This document shows, piece after piece, positions 49,643 through 60,335 of a DNA stretch of 64,000 nt. Position 1 is the stretch's first letter. Every line of letters begins with the position of its first letter. This DNA comes from Corallochytrium limacisporum (lineage: Eukaryota; Opisthokonta). The notes below the pieces were generated by a model. That model was not told the DNA's origin. It did no database searches and saw nothing but the letters and a program-made list of their open reading frames with translations. The position numbers and the translations under genes are program-made. The stretch spans positions 90,510-154,509 of the forward strand of contig PDIP01000004.1 in the NCBI GenBank assembly GCA_002811645.1, read 5' to 3'.

Positions 49643-52600
49643 ATGGAACTGTTCCAATGCCGTTGGGAAGGCTGTGATGCAGCCTTCAAACTGGCTGACG
49701 ACTTGTGGAACCATGTTGAGAGCGCCCACATTACAGTAGCACGGAGAACTTCAAAGAATCCCTTTGAATGCAAATGGCAAGGGTGCACGTTCCACACCTT
49801 CAACCGGAAGGACAACTATCGTACGCATCTTTTGGGACACCAGCCGTCCGCCTTCAGACCACTTCACTGTGCCCGATGTGACTATAGTAGTCGCTACTCG
49901 AGCGATATGAACAAGCATTGGACCAATAAGCACTGGGGTGCTGACCGTACTGCTCCGCAATTGATTCAGCACAAGTGTGAGGTCTGTGACTTTACCAGCC
50001 CCCAGTCCTACCTGGCGCGCCGGCATTGTTCAAGCATGAAGGCAAGTTCGCAGGTGCCGACTCCGCTCTACCCGCAGGGTGCGGATACTGTGCGCAAGAC
50101 CAGTGCGGCGCCTGCTGTAGCTGCAACGCCCGTCGGTGGCACGAAGCCACATGCCGGACCAGGCGGCCACAAGGGCCCTCATGGCCCCCATCACGGCCTG
50201 CCCCAGCCTCCGGACATGCACCATGTCGCACAGCCACCACACATGCGTGGACCCCCGCCACCGTCACATGGCATGCCTGCGCCCCCACACCATGCGCAGC
50301 ACCCCCAGATGATGGCGCACGGTGCTCCCCCACCCCACCACCACAGCCATGCTCCGGTCCACGGTCATCCCCACGGACCACCACCCATGCCTCCCCAGCA
50401 CGGCATGACTGGTGGTCCTGGAATGCCCCCCCATTCACAGGGCATGCACCCTGGTGCACAGGGACATTCGCATCCCCCACCACCGCCGCCACACCATGCC
50501 ATGAACCCGGCATTCTACGCCGGTCAGCAGCAGCAAGGGCCACCGCCACCGCAGCACGGTCCACCGCCCATGGATCCACAGAAGCGCCACAGTTTACACG
50601 GAGGCCCACCACCGCCACCGCATGCCGTACCGACCCCACCGCAACCTCCGATGCCTCCGAACCCGCAGCAGCCGCCGCCACCCGAGCAGCCTGGAGAGTG
50701 GGGCGTGCCGCCTCATCGCGCTAGCATGAGTGGACCACCGCCACCGCAGGGCATGATGCACCAACAGCAACAGCAACCGCCACCGCGCCAGTCAATGGCA
50801 GGGCCAGACCCGCCGCGAAACCGCGGAGGACGACCTCCGATTTACAGCGGCCCTCCGCCACCCCCGACGTACGGTGCTCAGCAACAGCAGCAGCACGGTT
50901 CCTATGGTGCTCCAGCTCATGGACAGCCGCCCCAACAGCAACAGGAACACTATCCACAACCACCTCCCAGCCAGCACCAGCAGCACGGCAGCAGTGAAGG
51001 ACAGCAGCAGCAGCCTCCTCCACCACCGCAGTACGGTAGCGGACCTCCGCCCCCCCCACACTACGGTGCCCAAGGCCCTTACGGTCAGCCGCCGATGCCC
51101 CCGCAGCAGCAGCCCCCCCATAGCGGAGACAACAACTCCCCTGCTGACTATGGTGATCATCAGCGCCGCTACAGTGGTGTCCCGCAGCAGCCTGGAGGGC
51201 ACATGCCTCCGCGTTACAGCACCAATCATCCGCAGGGCCCGCCACAACCGCCACCGCCGCAACAGCAGCCGCAGGGACAGGCGTCTCCACACGATGCATA
51301 CCGCCGCACTCCCAGCGGTGGTGCGGTGCCTGATTACGTCCAACGCAGCTCGCCACAACAGACCCAACACCGGCCACCACAGCTCCGCACACCCACTGAC
51401 AATGCTCCTGTATCGGCCGGAGGTGACACTCGTGGCTCAGTTGCGAGCAGTGGCGGACAGCCCGCGAAGGGCTCACCGAAGGCACCGACACCGCAGCCAC
51501 AGCAGGCTCCGCAGCAGGCTCCTCCGCCGCCTCCGCCTTACGGAGCTCCCCCGGCGCCTCACTACGCCGCGCATCCGCAGCACCCGCCTCCTCCTCCGTA
51601 CGGGCAGCAGCAGCCTCCACCGCCGCAGCCATCTCAACAGCCACCGAATGGAGACGCGTCTACAGCGCAACAAGGCATTCCGCCGACGTACTACACTCAA
51701 CCGCGCCAACACCCGCCGCAGCAGCAGCAGCCGCACCGCGCGGCCGGACCTGGTGCTCCAGGTGGGCAGGGCCAGCAGCAGGCTGCCGCCAACGGCAGTG
51801 CTGATTCCGGGGGTGTGAAGCGCACCGCCAGCGAAGCAGAGATGGTTACGGCCGGGGACGGTGCAACTCAGAAGCAGGCCCGAGTCCATTCATACGGACA
51901 GCAACCACAGCAACCACCGCAGGGACAGCAACAACAGCAGCCCCAATACGGTCAACCGCCAGAGCCACCCCCACAGCAACAGTTACCGGCCGGTCAGGGA
52001 CAGCGACAGCAGTCACCACAACCGCCACAACCACAGCAGGTTCAGGGCCAAGCACCTGCTAGCAACGATGCCCCCCATGGACAAAAGTACCAGCAGGATT
52101 TTCGGCGGGCGGGGCGATCCATTGAAAGTCAGGGACCACAAGAGTCGGCAGAACAAATGGTTAAGAATGAAAGGGAGCAAGAACACCAGTCCCAGTCATC
52201 TGATCCAAGCAAGGAGAATGCCGAAAGAGGACAAGCAGAATTCAGTGAGGAAGCACACAAGGAGAATGCTGTTCCCCAACAATTTCACGGATCCGCCCCG
52301 CAGACCAAACAGAACGGAGTAGCAACAACAGCAACAGTGACAGTACAGCAGCATGAACAGGTTGAGCATCGTCACGCGGCGGAACAGCAAAAAAAAGACC
52401 AAGATGGCAAAAATGACATTCGTGACGCTAGGAGCGTTGCCACCGCCAATAGTAAGGGAGAAGCAGGCCACATCATTGCCGAGTTCCATTCACAACCCCA
52501 GGAGTTCGTCGTCGGTGCCCCAGCGGCCAATATCTCGATGACCACCACAAGTCCAGACGTCAATCATGACCACCGCAAGACTTTCCCCACGAGGAAGAAT

Positions 52601-54163
52601 ACCTTGAAACCCGGCCAGGCCATGGCAGTGGGTGAGACGTTGACCTCGGTGGATGGAACTGTGGTGTGTGAACTATTGGAAACGGGTCGTCTGGTGATTA
52701 GGCGCCGCAAATTGACAGGTGCGCAGGGCAGTGATACGAAAGGACATGATGACCATGATCAGTATGAGGAAGAAGTCCTGTGGGTCTCATCACCTTGTAC
52801 TCCAGAGAAAGTATCCGCTGCGAATGGTCAAGTAGTTCTACAGTGCATGCCAACAGGCAACCTGCGGGTGCTGGTCGTCGACGACGATGACACCATAAAG
52901 GTTGAGGAGGACGCGATTGATAGAGACCTGATAGAGACCAAAACGGCTTGGAAAGCCCTCCGTTCAGACCTTGCTGTGCCTCTGGAAGCTTTCCTCACCG
53001 ACAGTGGTCGTCTGCTCCTTCGCAAAGCGCGTACCGAGGATGACCTCGGGGCCACTCATAGTGGCACTCTGTATCATGTCTATGGCGTGACTGGCAGTGA
53101 AAACTGTGCACAGCGTGACCCCACCGAAGACCCGTACATGGTGTGGTGCAGTACTCTCTGCAACCTGAACACTGGAGTGGTGCCAGTAAATGGTACTGTG
53201 CAGCAGGGTGACATTTTACACTATAGATGTATGCTCGGAGACTTGGACACAGACGACACCATGGCAGCAACATCAGCATCAACTGCGGTCGCAGCGGAAA
53301 CAGTCAACGAAGAAGTGGCGGCTGTGCCCCGTGTTTCGTCGTTGCATGTGCCACCGGAGCCCACGAATCCGTACTTTACTGTATTGGACAGTGGCTGCAT
53401 AGACGTCCGAAGGCCAGTCAGGTCGGAGGACGGCAGAGCATCCGTAACACCTGCTGGACCAATTGACCACAGCGCACCACAACAGTCAGAGGAGGGCACA
53501 GTCACACCGACATCGTTGGCGGGTTCGCCATTGGAGCAGCGCCATGCCCAAAAGGAACCGCAGCTGACCACCACGCGGAGCAAATCTGTCAGTCTCAGCC
53601 GTACGGTCCCGCTCCCACGCAATTGGATGAAACTACTAAGGGACGTATACGGCGACGGAAACTTCCCTGCTCCGGAGAGCGTTAAGCATGTCCGTTTCTC
53701 GCTTACGAATGCTGCCGGTGTCGGCCCAGTGTTAATGGCCAACATTTTTTACATTGAGGCCGAAAAGGCAGACTTCCTGCAGGTTTTCCGATGTGTTGTG
53801 TGGAGCGCTTTTGCCAAGGCAACGAGCCGGATCTGTGTAGTGGACATCACTATTGCGGGTGACCTCTGTGTGCACGACGAGAGCGCCGTCCCGCATGTTC
53901 TGATCGAGGATGAGGTTGCCTACCGCAAGGCACGGCGGGGCTCTGCCACCGGCGCGCGGAAACTGTCGTCTCTGACTGCGCAACAGCAATGGGAAGCTCG
54001 TAAGGACACCCCAGCAATGGGCGCCAGTGTCTGGTGTCTGCGCACGAACAGCGGCATCAGCCTGCCTCTTCTGGTCGAACAACTTGCCCAGGAACAGCAT
54101 TCCCAGACCCGAGGACCGGCAAGCGCAAACGCTACGCCACTGCAAAGCACCCAAGCAACATGA
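49643..54163 (+). CDS. C2H2 zinc-finger, Pro/Gln/His-rich protein with bulb-lectin-like repeats
   Basis: A 1,506-residue protein of novel layout. Fingers occupy residues 1-130: Cys6/Cys11/His24/His29 and Cys43/Cys48/His62/His66 (GLI/ZIC-like C-x4-C type), Cys76/Cys79/His92/His97, and a degenerate fourth with Cys112/Cys115. Residues about 150-810 are extreme Pro/Gln/His/Gly low complexity, as in transcriptional activators or condensate-forming proteins. Residues about 985-1260 show at least three repeats of hydrophobic-x-hydrophobic-x3-G-x-L-x-hydrophobic followed by W-x-S/T (VVCELLETGRLVIRR...VLWVSS; VVLQCMPTGNLRVLV...AWKALRS; LEAFLTDSGRLLLRK...VWCST), the pattern of bulb-type (B-lectin) beta-prism domains, preceded by LKPGQAMAVGETLTS. 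The last 170 residues are unrecognised. I chose the ATG at 49643; an upstream in-frame TTG is rejected. DNA binding is likely; sugar binding is unproven because the Q-x-D-x-N-x-V-x-Y residues are mostly replaced. Confidence 0.85.
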   Translation: MELFQCRWEGCDAAFKLADDLWNHVESAHITVARRTSKNPFECKWQGCTFHTFNRKDNYRTHLLGHQPSAFRPLHCARCDYSSRYSSDMNKHWTNKHWGADRTAPQLIQHKCEVCDFTSPQSYLARRHCSSMKASSQVPTPLYPQGADTVRKTSAAPAVAATPVGGTKPHAGPGGHKGPHGPHHGLPQPPDMHHVAQPPHMRGPPPPSHGMPAPPHHAQHPQMMAHGAPPPHHHSHAPVHGHPHGPPPMPPQHGMTGGPGMPPHSQGMHPGAQGHSHPPPPPPHHAMNPAFYAGQQQQGPPPPQHGPPPMDPQKRHSLHGGPPPPPHAVPTPPQPPMPPNPQQPPPPEQPGEWGVPPHRASMSGPPPPQGMMHQQQQQPPPRQSMAGPDPPRNRGGRPPIYSGPPPPPTYGAQQQQQHGSYGAPAHGQPPQQQQEHYPQPPPSQHQQHGSSEGQQQQPPPPPQYGSGPPPPPHYGAQGPYGQPPMPPQQQPPHSGDNNSPADYGDHQRRYSGVPQQPGGHMPPRYSTNHPQGPPQPPPPQQQPQGQASPHDAYRRTPSGGAVPDYVQRSSPQQTQHRPPQLRTPTDNAPVSAGGDTRGSVASSGGQPAKGSPKAPTPQPQQAPQQAPPPPPPYGAPPAPHYAAHPQHPPPPPYGQQQPPPPQPSQQPPNGDASTAQQGIPPTYYTQPRQHPPQQQQPHRAAGPGAPGGQGQQQAAANGSADSGGVKRTASEAEMVTAGDGATQKQARVHSYGQQPQQPPQGQQQQQPQYGQPPEPPPQQQLPAGQGQRQQSPQPPQPQQVQGQAPASNDAPHGQKYQQDFRRAGRSIESQGPQESAEQMVKNEREQEHQSQSSDPSKENAERGQAEFSEEAHKENAVPQQFHGSAPQTKQNGVATTATVTVQQHEQVEHRHAAEQQKKDQDGKNDIRDARSVATANSKGEAGHIIAEFHSQPQEFVVGAPAANISMTTTSPDVNHDHRKTFPTRKNTLKPGQAMAVGETLTSVDGTVVCELLETGRLVIRRRKLTGAQGSDTKGHDDHDQYEEEVLWVSSPCTPEKVSAANGQVVLQCMPTGNLRVLVVDDDDTIKVEEDAIDRDLIETKTAWKALRSDLAVPLEAFLTDSGRLLLRKARTEDDLGATHSGTLYHVYGVTGSENCAQRDPTEDPYMVWCSTLCNLNTGVVPVNGTVQQGDILHYRCMLGDLDTDDTMAATSASTAVAAETVNEEVAAVPRVSSLHVPPEPTNPYFTVLDSGCIDVRRPVRSEDGRASVTPAGPIDHSAPQQSEEGTVTPTSLAGSPLEQRHAQKEPQLTTTRSKSVSLSRTVPLPRNWMKLLRDVYGDGNFPAPESVKHVRFSLTNAAGVGPVLMANIFYIEAEKADFLQVFRCVVWSAFAKATSRICVVDITIAGDLCVHDESAVPHVLIEDEVAYRKARRGSATGARKLSSLTAQQQWEARKDTPAMGASVWCLRTNSGISLPLLVEQLAQEQHSQTRGPASANATPLQSTQAT

Positions 54164-54749
54164 AAACACATCAAGACCACAGACATAACCATGTGTGGCA
54201 ATACAAATGAATACACCTTGTATTTAATTTTTGTTCATATTAACGCCTACGACAAGTATGATGAATGAACTCTACTCTAGAACAAACTACCTCTATTGCC
54301 TCTTGGGGGGGGGGGGTGTCATGAGACCCTTGGTGAACGTACCCTGCAATTTGGGGTGTTCAAAATGTGTCCCCGTCCGAAATTTGTAAAATATACTTAG
54401 AAATATACTCTTGATTGAATCAACAGCCCTCACCCCAACCACCCCTAGAACTTTATAACCGTGAACCCTAACGTAATCCTCCACCTCCCCACACCCCACC
54501 AAAACCCACCTTTCGTCGCTTCGCAAGTTACAGAGGGGGGGGGGCACCTGTGGCGATAGCACCGGAAATCAGGCCAGGAATGTACGTTTGTTGCCTCTGT
54601 GTCCACTGGGTATGTGAAGATCGCCGGGGATTCTACATTGACATCTACGCTTCTGTTCCCTTTTGTTTCAATCACAAGAGAAGTTTTGGTTGGTAGTGGA
54701 TCCGATTAATTGCTCCGGTGTTGGGCAGTGTGACTCTGACCTGAACCCC
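54164..54749. promoter_or_regulatory. Spacer between zinc-finger and helicase genes
   Basis: A 586-bp spacer between two co-oriented genes. G-runs lie at 54305-54316 (12 G) and 54535-54544 (10 G), the latter about 205 bp before the helicase ATG. A GTATGTGAA donor-like site at 54610 and a GGCAG acceptor-like site at 54728 could mark an intron in the leader. Confidence 0.45.
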
Positions 54750-57700
54750 ATGAGCGAATCAGATGATGACGATTGGGAGTCCAACTGGGAGAGTGGTAAC
54801 TTTGAACCACCTCCACCTGCTGCAAGCATAGATACGGCAGTACTAGAAAAGAATGAGGAGGCACTGGGTGGCTCAACCAGCAGGCCGGCACATGGCGCAG
54901 CTGATCTGATTTCCGGATGGGGTGGTAGTGTTGGGGACCAAGCGCAGCGAGAGGAGGAAGCAGCCCAGCTTAAGGCAGAGCAGGAAAAGAAGGCTAAGGC
55001 TTTGAAAGCAGCTGCGGCAGGAAAGGCTACGAAGCAGCAACAACAGCAACGGATTCCCCGCAATCCACCGGGAGTGTGTGGTGACTTCTGGCGCTCTGGC
55101 CTGTGCCCGCGAGGTATGAAGTGCCGTTTCAGGCACATTCGATACAATCCTGACACGTATGAAGAGAGCAGCAGTTCTGCATCGCTGGTGCCCAAGGATC
55201 CCGTGCCGCCCTTCCCAGAGATGGTTAGGAGGCCCAAATTCCGACATCAGCACGACATGCGCAAGTTTGTCATGAGTCTGTGGTTTTCGACTACCATGAG
55301 CATGACTAACACGGATCCAAACGCAGAGAATCATCTCACGGCCACAGGAGCCACCGCCACGGAGCCAGATGCAGTGATTGCAACGCTGGTAGATACAGAA
55401 AAAGGTCCGGACACAGTGCACATAAAGCTCCGCACCATCGTGTCCGCAACGGACACGGAGATTAGTCCATTCGCTGGTACCGGACTCTGGCCAGCTAGTT
55501 TTCAACGCGTCGCTCTACCGCTGCTCCACTTTCTCTGCGACCCGGCCGTGCGGGCATCACCGCTACAGAGCAGTCTGCGGACCATCGATGCTGCCGTCTT
55601 CGATCCATCTGAGCGATTCTTAGATCGTTGTGTTCGCTGTGTACAGGATATGATCACCTTTGATGACAGTAGCGGAGGCAGTAGTAGTGGTGGGGGGCCG
55701 GTGGTGTACTGGGACACCGTGGACGACACTGGGGATGCAAGCATCTGGCAGCCGGAAGCCAGCTCGGTGTTGGAGTCCGTACTGGCTCCAGTGGTACGTG
55801 GACTTGCCCTGGCGGTGCCGTACTACCGTGCAGCTGGTCGAGACTCCGATCTGAAGAGGCTATGGGGAACTTGTTGGGATCTGTGGGAGGCACTGGGATC
55901 CTCATTGCCCTTATCCCCACCGGCTACAAAACAGACCACTCTAAGCATGTTCCGTGCCCAACTGCGACAGGTCCTGCTCTGGGTTCGGGGCAGATGGGCG
56001 ATCGTTGATCTGCTAGATAGCGACTCTACTGTCCGTCACAGATTTGAAAATTGGGTGCGGGTGCCGCTCATGGTGCGCCTCAGCGACGGCGGTCTCCTCA
56101 TGACAGAGCATACACAACCATTGGAAGTGAGTGACCTCTTTGATAGCGCTCTTTACGAGTCTCTCCTTGCTCAGATCAAATCAGGTACTAGTGAGCCTTC
56201 GGTGCAGTCCTTTATGTGCCAAATATTAGAGAGCCAGCGCCATCTGCACTCGCAATATGCCATGCTCTGGACTGATATGGCCCGTACTATACAGAGGGCA
56301 CTTTCTCGACTCTTTCGAATGGATGCTGGTCAGAGACATGCACTGAGAACGATCGATACTCTGCGGTGCTCTAGCTTGAATTCCACAGAGAATCACTCGG
56401 ACACAGCGGACGTGCCCATTGCCGTATTCCATAACGCTCAACTCTCGTGGCCAGCTCAGCAGCACCACGCCGTGGCCGCGTTGAAACCTCTGTCTGCGAC
56501 GCATCCGACACAGGGACTGGCTTGGGCCCTCTTTGATGAATCACGGGAAAGTTATGTGGAAGTTCCGCTAAGACTCAGCTTTGCCCAGATAACACCGGCA
56601 TCTGGCCAATCTGTGGGCGCTTGGTGGGAGCATGGCGCCGGGTCAGGCCTCCTAGAAGAGGGGTCGCTAGTGTGTCTGGTGAACAACAATGCTGAAGAGA
56701 CAATGCCCTCGTATGTTCCGGTTATTGTTCGCCAGAAGCGACTAGACTCCTTGAGTGGGCACACCCAATCTGCGTCTATTGTAGTCAGTGTCTATGTGCG
56801 AGAGGAGAGCAGCAACACGAGTGGTAGTAGTAGCCATGGGTTTCTCGATTGGACCCAAGTCAAGAAGATACTCAGTCCTGACCAAAAGGGACCCCATCAC
56901 AAGCAGTCTTCGGCTTGGACCCTCTTACAGGTCCGTAACCACTTATTCACTGCGTATGCTCCCATTTTGCGTAGTATGCAGCTCATGGGAAGCCGTGTCT
57001 TTGTGGATGCGCCGTGGACAGGTGCCTCTGTTGATCCCCTGTTTTTTGAAGATGTTTTTGCGACTCCGGACAGACAGAGTAGCCTCCAACTTGCGCCACA
57101 GCGGCTACACGCGCCCACTGGAGCGAATTTTGAACGTTGGCTCCAGAATGCGACCCTTCGCTTAGACAAGTCGCAGGTCCAGGCAGTGCATCACGGCCTG
57201 GAACGATCATTGGCGCTCATCCAGGGACCCCCTGGCACTGGCAAAACTTTCGTTGGGGTGCAGATTACGCGCCAACTATTGTTAAAGGAAACAGAGGCGA
57301 CAGCGGGATCGGGAGGGCAGCCAACCGAGCAGCAGCAATCTTCCGCCTTTCATCTCAATCCCAGGGGTTTGCCACCATCTCACCTGCATGGGTCAGCACC
57401 GCCCATCCTGGTGATTTGCCATACAAACCATGCGCTGGACTCTTTCCTGCACCAGCTCACTGCCTCCGATAATGCTGATGGTGCTGCAGTAGGAGACCGT
57501 GGAGTAAATGCGGTCCTCCGTCTGGGGAGCGGCAGCCGAAGTGAAACCTTTGAGGGTCGAACCATGCGCCGGGTATTTGCAGAGGCTCAGGAGCTAGCAG
57601 ATGTCGCTCACGCTGGCAGCCACAGGGATCCTTTGCCCTTGCAACGCATGCAAGGCAAAGTCTTTGCCCTCCTTAAGGATTCAGAGAAAGATCTGCTGAA

Positions 57701-59009
57701 GGCCATGTCGGGAGTTCAAAGGATCGGAAAACCTGAGGACAACGCTTGGAGGCTTTGGCATCGTCGTGTGTCACTGTTGCGACGCTGGTACGAACTTGAA
57801 CGTTGTAAACAACGGGCAGTCTTGCGGTCCATGACGAGTGAATTGCGTATCGTCGGTGCCACGACGTCTGGTTTTGCACTACACCGTGACCTCATGGCTG
57901 GGCTGCAGTTTGAAGTGGCCATCTGTGAAGAGGCCGGTGAAGTGTTGGAATGCCACACGCGCATCATGCTGTCTCCAGGCCTACGTCACATCATACTCAT
58001 AGGTGACCACCTGCAGCTGCGGCCGAAGGTCTTAGAGTACGACCTTACTGCCGATTACTGGGACCATCCGAAAGGGAGGAATGGTCAGGAGGAAACTGTG
58101 CTCGATCGCAGTCTGTTTGAGCGACTAGTACGCGAACACGACAACGATGTTATGGACGAAAGCGTTTTGGTGACACTGCAGGAACAACGCCGGATGCGTC
58201 CAGAGATATCTGCAATGCTTTGTCAGTCACTATACCCGGCTCTACGCAATGCCAGTGCTGTGACAGATCGCAAGTACGGCATGCACACCGCTGGACTGGC
58301 CGCACCTCTTTGGTTCTTCGATCACGGCCTGGACGAAGCGGACAAGGGAGATGCAAAAGAGTCCCTCGGGTTCAATTCAAAAGTCAACCCTGGTGAGGCC
58401 CAGTGGACAGTGGCATTATTGCGATACTTCCTTGGCCCCGGGTCGAAACAGGCTAACTCTGGCAAGGACACGGTCACTGTTCAATCCATTGCAGTACTTA
58501 CTCCATATGTGGGCCAGTTGGCACTGTTGAGAAGAGAAATCACTGCATGGGGTCTGCGAGCGCGGCTGGGAGAAGGGGACCTTTCAGATGAAGGGGGCAT
58601 TGAAGGCCCAAATGGAGAAGGTTTCGGAAGACCAGCGGCTTTTACGGGCTCTGCGAAGCAACACGTGCAGCAGCGCCAGAGTATTGAATTGCGATTGGCA
58701 ACAGTGGATAATTTCCAGGGAGAAGAGGCAGATTTAGTCATTATATCTACTGTGCGTAGCAATTCTAGTGGCAGTCTCGGATTTTTGAGAATGGACAATC
58801 GCATTAACGTTCTCCTATCCCGGGCACGATATGGGATGCTGGTTCTGTGTTCTGCAAACACTATCAAAGCCGCACGAAAAGGGGATATGTTACTCTTCCG
58901 GAAAGCAATAGAATTTGCAGAGCGACAAAAATGTATTGGAAACTATGTTCCAATAATGCACAATTCCCAAGTAATCAAAGCCAAATCTGTATCTGACCTA
59001 CCACAATAG
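54750..59009 (+). CDS. ZNFX1-like: ZNFX1-like SF1 RNA helicase with CCCH zinc finger
   Basis: A 1,419-residue UPF1-like superfamily-1 helicase. The N-terminus is acidic and coiled, followed by one CCCH zinc finger (Cys110, Cys119, Cys125, His129 in GVCGDFWRSGLCPRGMKCRF). Residues about 200-780 resemble the N-terminal region of ZNFX1/Hrr1-type helicases. The helicase core starts near 800: Walker A GPPGTGKT (about 825), ILVICHTNHALDSFL (Ia), Walker B as CEEAGEVLE (about 1059), GDHLQLRPKV (III), QEQRRMRPEIS (IV), and TVDNFQGEEADLVIIS with NVLLSRAR (V-VI). The family acts in RNAi, heterochromatin and antiviral RNA sensing (S. pombe Hrr1, animal ZNFX1). The NFX1-type Cys-rich fingers of animal ZNFX1 are absent; the CCCH finger may replace them for RNA contact. 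I chose the ATG at 54750. It is co-oriented with the zinc-finger gene. Confidence 0.9.
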   Translation: MSESDDDDWESNWESGNFEPPPPAASIDTAVLEKNEEALGGSTSRPAHGAADLISGWGGSVGDQAQREEEAAQLKAEQEKKAKALKAAAAGKATKQQQQQRIPRNPPGVCGDFWRSGLCPRGMKCRFRHIRYNPDTYEESSSSASLVPKDPVPPFPEMVRRPKFRHQHDMRKFVMSLWFSTTMSMTNTDPNAENHLTATGATATEPDAVIATLVDTEKGPDTVHIKLRTIVSATDTEISPFAGTGLWPASFQRVALPLLHFLCDPAVRASPLQSSLRTIDAAVFDPSERFLDRCVRCVQDMITFDDSSGGSSSGGGPVVYWDTVDDTGDASIWQPEASSVLESVLAPVVRGLALAVPYYRAAGRDSDLKRLWGTCWDLWEALGSSLPLSPPATKQTTLSMFRAQLRQVLLWVRGRWAIVDLLDSDSTVRHRFENWVRVPLMVRLSDGGLLMTEHTQPLEVSDLFDSALYESLLAQIKSGTSEPSVQSFMCQILESQRHLHSQYAMLWTDMARTIQRALSRLFRMDAGQRHALRTIDTLRCSSLNSTENHSDTADVPIAVFHNAQLSWPAQQHHAVAALKPLSATHPTQGLAWALFDESRESYVEVPLRLSFAQITPASGQSVGAWWEHGAGSGLLEEGSLVCLVNNNAEETMPSYVPVIVRQKRLDSLSGHTQSASIVVSVYVREESSNTSGSSSHGFLDWTQVKKILSPDQKGPHHKQSSAWTLLQVRNHLFTAYAPILRSMQLMGSRVFVDAPWTGASVDPLFFEDVFATPDRQSSLQLAPQRLHAPTGANFERWLQNATLRLDKSQVQAVHHGLERSLALIQGPPGTGKTFVGVQITRQLLLKETEATAGSGGQPTEQQQSSAFHLNPRGLPPSHLHGSAPPILVICHTNHALDSFLHQLTASDNADGAAVGDRGVNAVLRLGSGSRSETFEGRTMRRVFAEAQELADVAHAGSHRDPLPLQRMQGKVFALLKDSEKDLLKAMSGVQRIGKPEDNAWRLWHRRVSLLRRWYELERCKQRAVLRSMTSELRIVGATTSGFALHRDLMAGLQFEVAICEEAGEVLECHTRIMLSPGLRHIILIGDHLQLRPKVLEYDLTADYWDHPKGRNGQEETVLDRSLFERLVREHDNDVMDESVLVTLQEQRRMRPEISAMLCQSLYPALRNASAVTDRKYGMHTAGLAAPLWFFDHGLDEADKGDAKESLGFNSKVNPGEAQWTVALLRYFLGPGSKQANSGKDTVTVQSIAVLTPYVGQLALLRREITAWGLRARLGEGDLSDEGGIEGPNGEGFGRPAAFTGSAKQHVQQRQSIELRLATVDNFQGEEADLVIISTVRSNSSGSLGFLRMDNRINVLLSRARYGMLVLCSANTIKAARKGDMLLFRKAIEFAERQKCIGNYVPIMHNSQVIKAKSVSDLPQ

Positions 59010-60105
59010 GATATTGGGAGAATTGGAATTCAATCTACGGTTTCCATACAGCCGTAATTCAATCATAGAATTATGGAACCCTTAGAATCACATTGAGATC
59101 ACCCTCTGTAAAATAGACGAATTTAATTTACATTTTTCGCATAAACCTACATTACAAGATATAACATTTGATTGTTCTCTACAATCCTTGAATACTCAAA
59201 GATACGCCTTTGGCCTGGGATCTTCCGGCCGGCGAGTTCGACATTACTCCTTCTGATGATGGTTTTAGTATTGAGAGCTCTCAAGTCATCAAAGGACAAT
59301 ACAAATACCACACTATTGGCTTCTTCTTCATTATCAAAACGTAAAAGTTGTGTACATCATCTTCACAATAACCTGTTCACTTTTGTCTTGCATTCATTTA
59401 ACCGTTGGTCTATTGTCTCCTTTATCGCCGTTAATCAGGTTGCCCAGAATCTAGTAGCCGAGAAACTGTAAAATTGCACTGTGCATTATAGAAATGCAAG
59501 CCTTGTCGCTTGAAGAGAGGTTGGGCAGTGCGAGAGCCGAGGCCCCTCTATGCAAAGGGACGCACCCTGAACACCCCCCCTACTGACCAACAACCTGTGG
59601 TGCGCGAAAGGTTCCTCATACAAATTGCACCCTAAGCCATACAACAACACTTGTTCTTCCTCTCATGGGGGCGCCCCTGTGTTATTGATCTGTTTGCTTG
59701 CTCTGTATGTGCCGTTTATGTGCAAGTCTGCGAAGTGTACTGTCACCCACTCCAGTTGTTCATTTGTATAGCGTGTGCGCCAGCGTGTCTTTCTCCTACA
59801 GCGTCTTCGTATGGTACCATAACCGAAGATTGGACCAAAAAAAGTTCCCGATCCAGAGATTTCCTCCCGATCCGAAATTTGCTCCAAATGCGCAAATGGA
59901 ACACACCACTACCGGGACTACGGTAGTCCCCGGCCTATACCTGCGCACTGCCGGTGCCGGGGTAGTGCACCGGTCTTAGTACCCCGCTTCCCTCCCCAAC
60001 ACCCTGGGAGGATATTTTCTGGGCCCATTTGAACAGTCAGGCCGTCCCCGAGCCTTGAACAAATATCGCGGAGATAGAGAGGGCCGATGCTCTGAGTCAC
60101 GAGCG

Positions 60106-60108
<3 letters not shown>

Positions 60109-60173
<65 letters not shown>
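60109..60173. repeat. (GA)n microsatellite, copy 1
   Basis: About 65 bases of perfect GA dinucleotides, about 660 bp upstream of the peroxiredoxin-like gene. Confidence 0.95.
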
Positions 60174-60176
<3 letters not shown>

Positions 60177-60263
60177 GAGCCAAGAGTGAATCGAAAATGT
60201 GCGAAAGAGACAGGGTTGACAGATATAGGGCACCGAGAACGAGAGAGGGCGAGCGCCAGAGAC

Positions 60264-60264
60264 A

Positions 60265-60332
<68 letters not shown>
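60264..60332. repeat. (GA)n microsatellite, copy 2
   Basis: About 69 bases of nearly perfect GA dinucleotides with one AAA interruption. It has the same strand polarity as copy 1, 90 bp away. Confidence 0.95.

Positions 60333-60335
<3 letters not shown>

Noticed and set aside
50721-51644. Long frames opposite the Pro/Gln-rich part of the zinc-finger gene
   Set aside because: Products of CAG/CCA-rich codons read in other frames, with no independent evidence.
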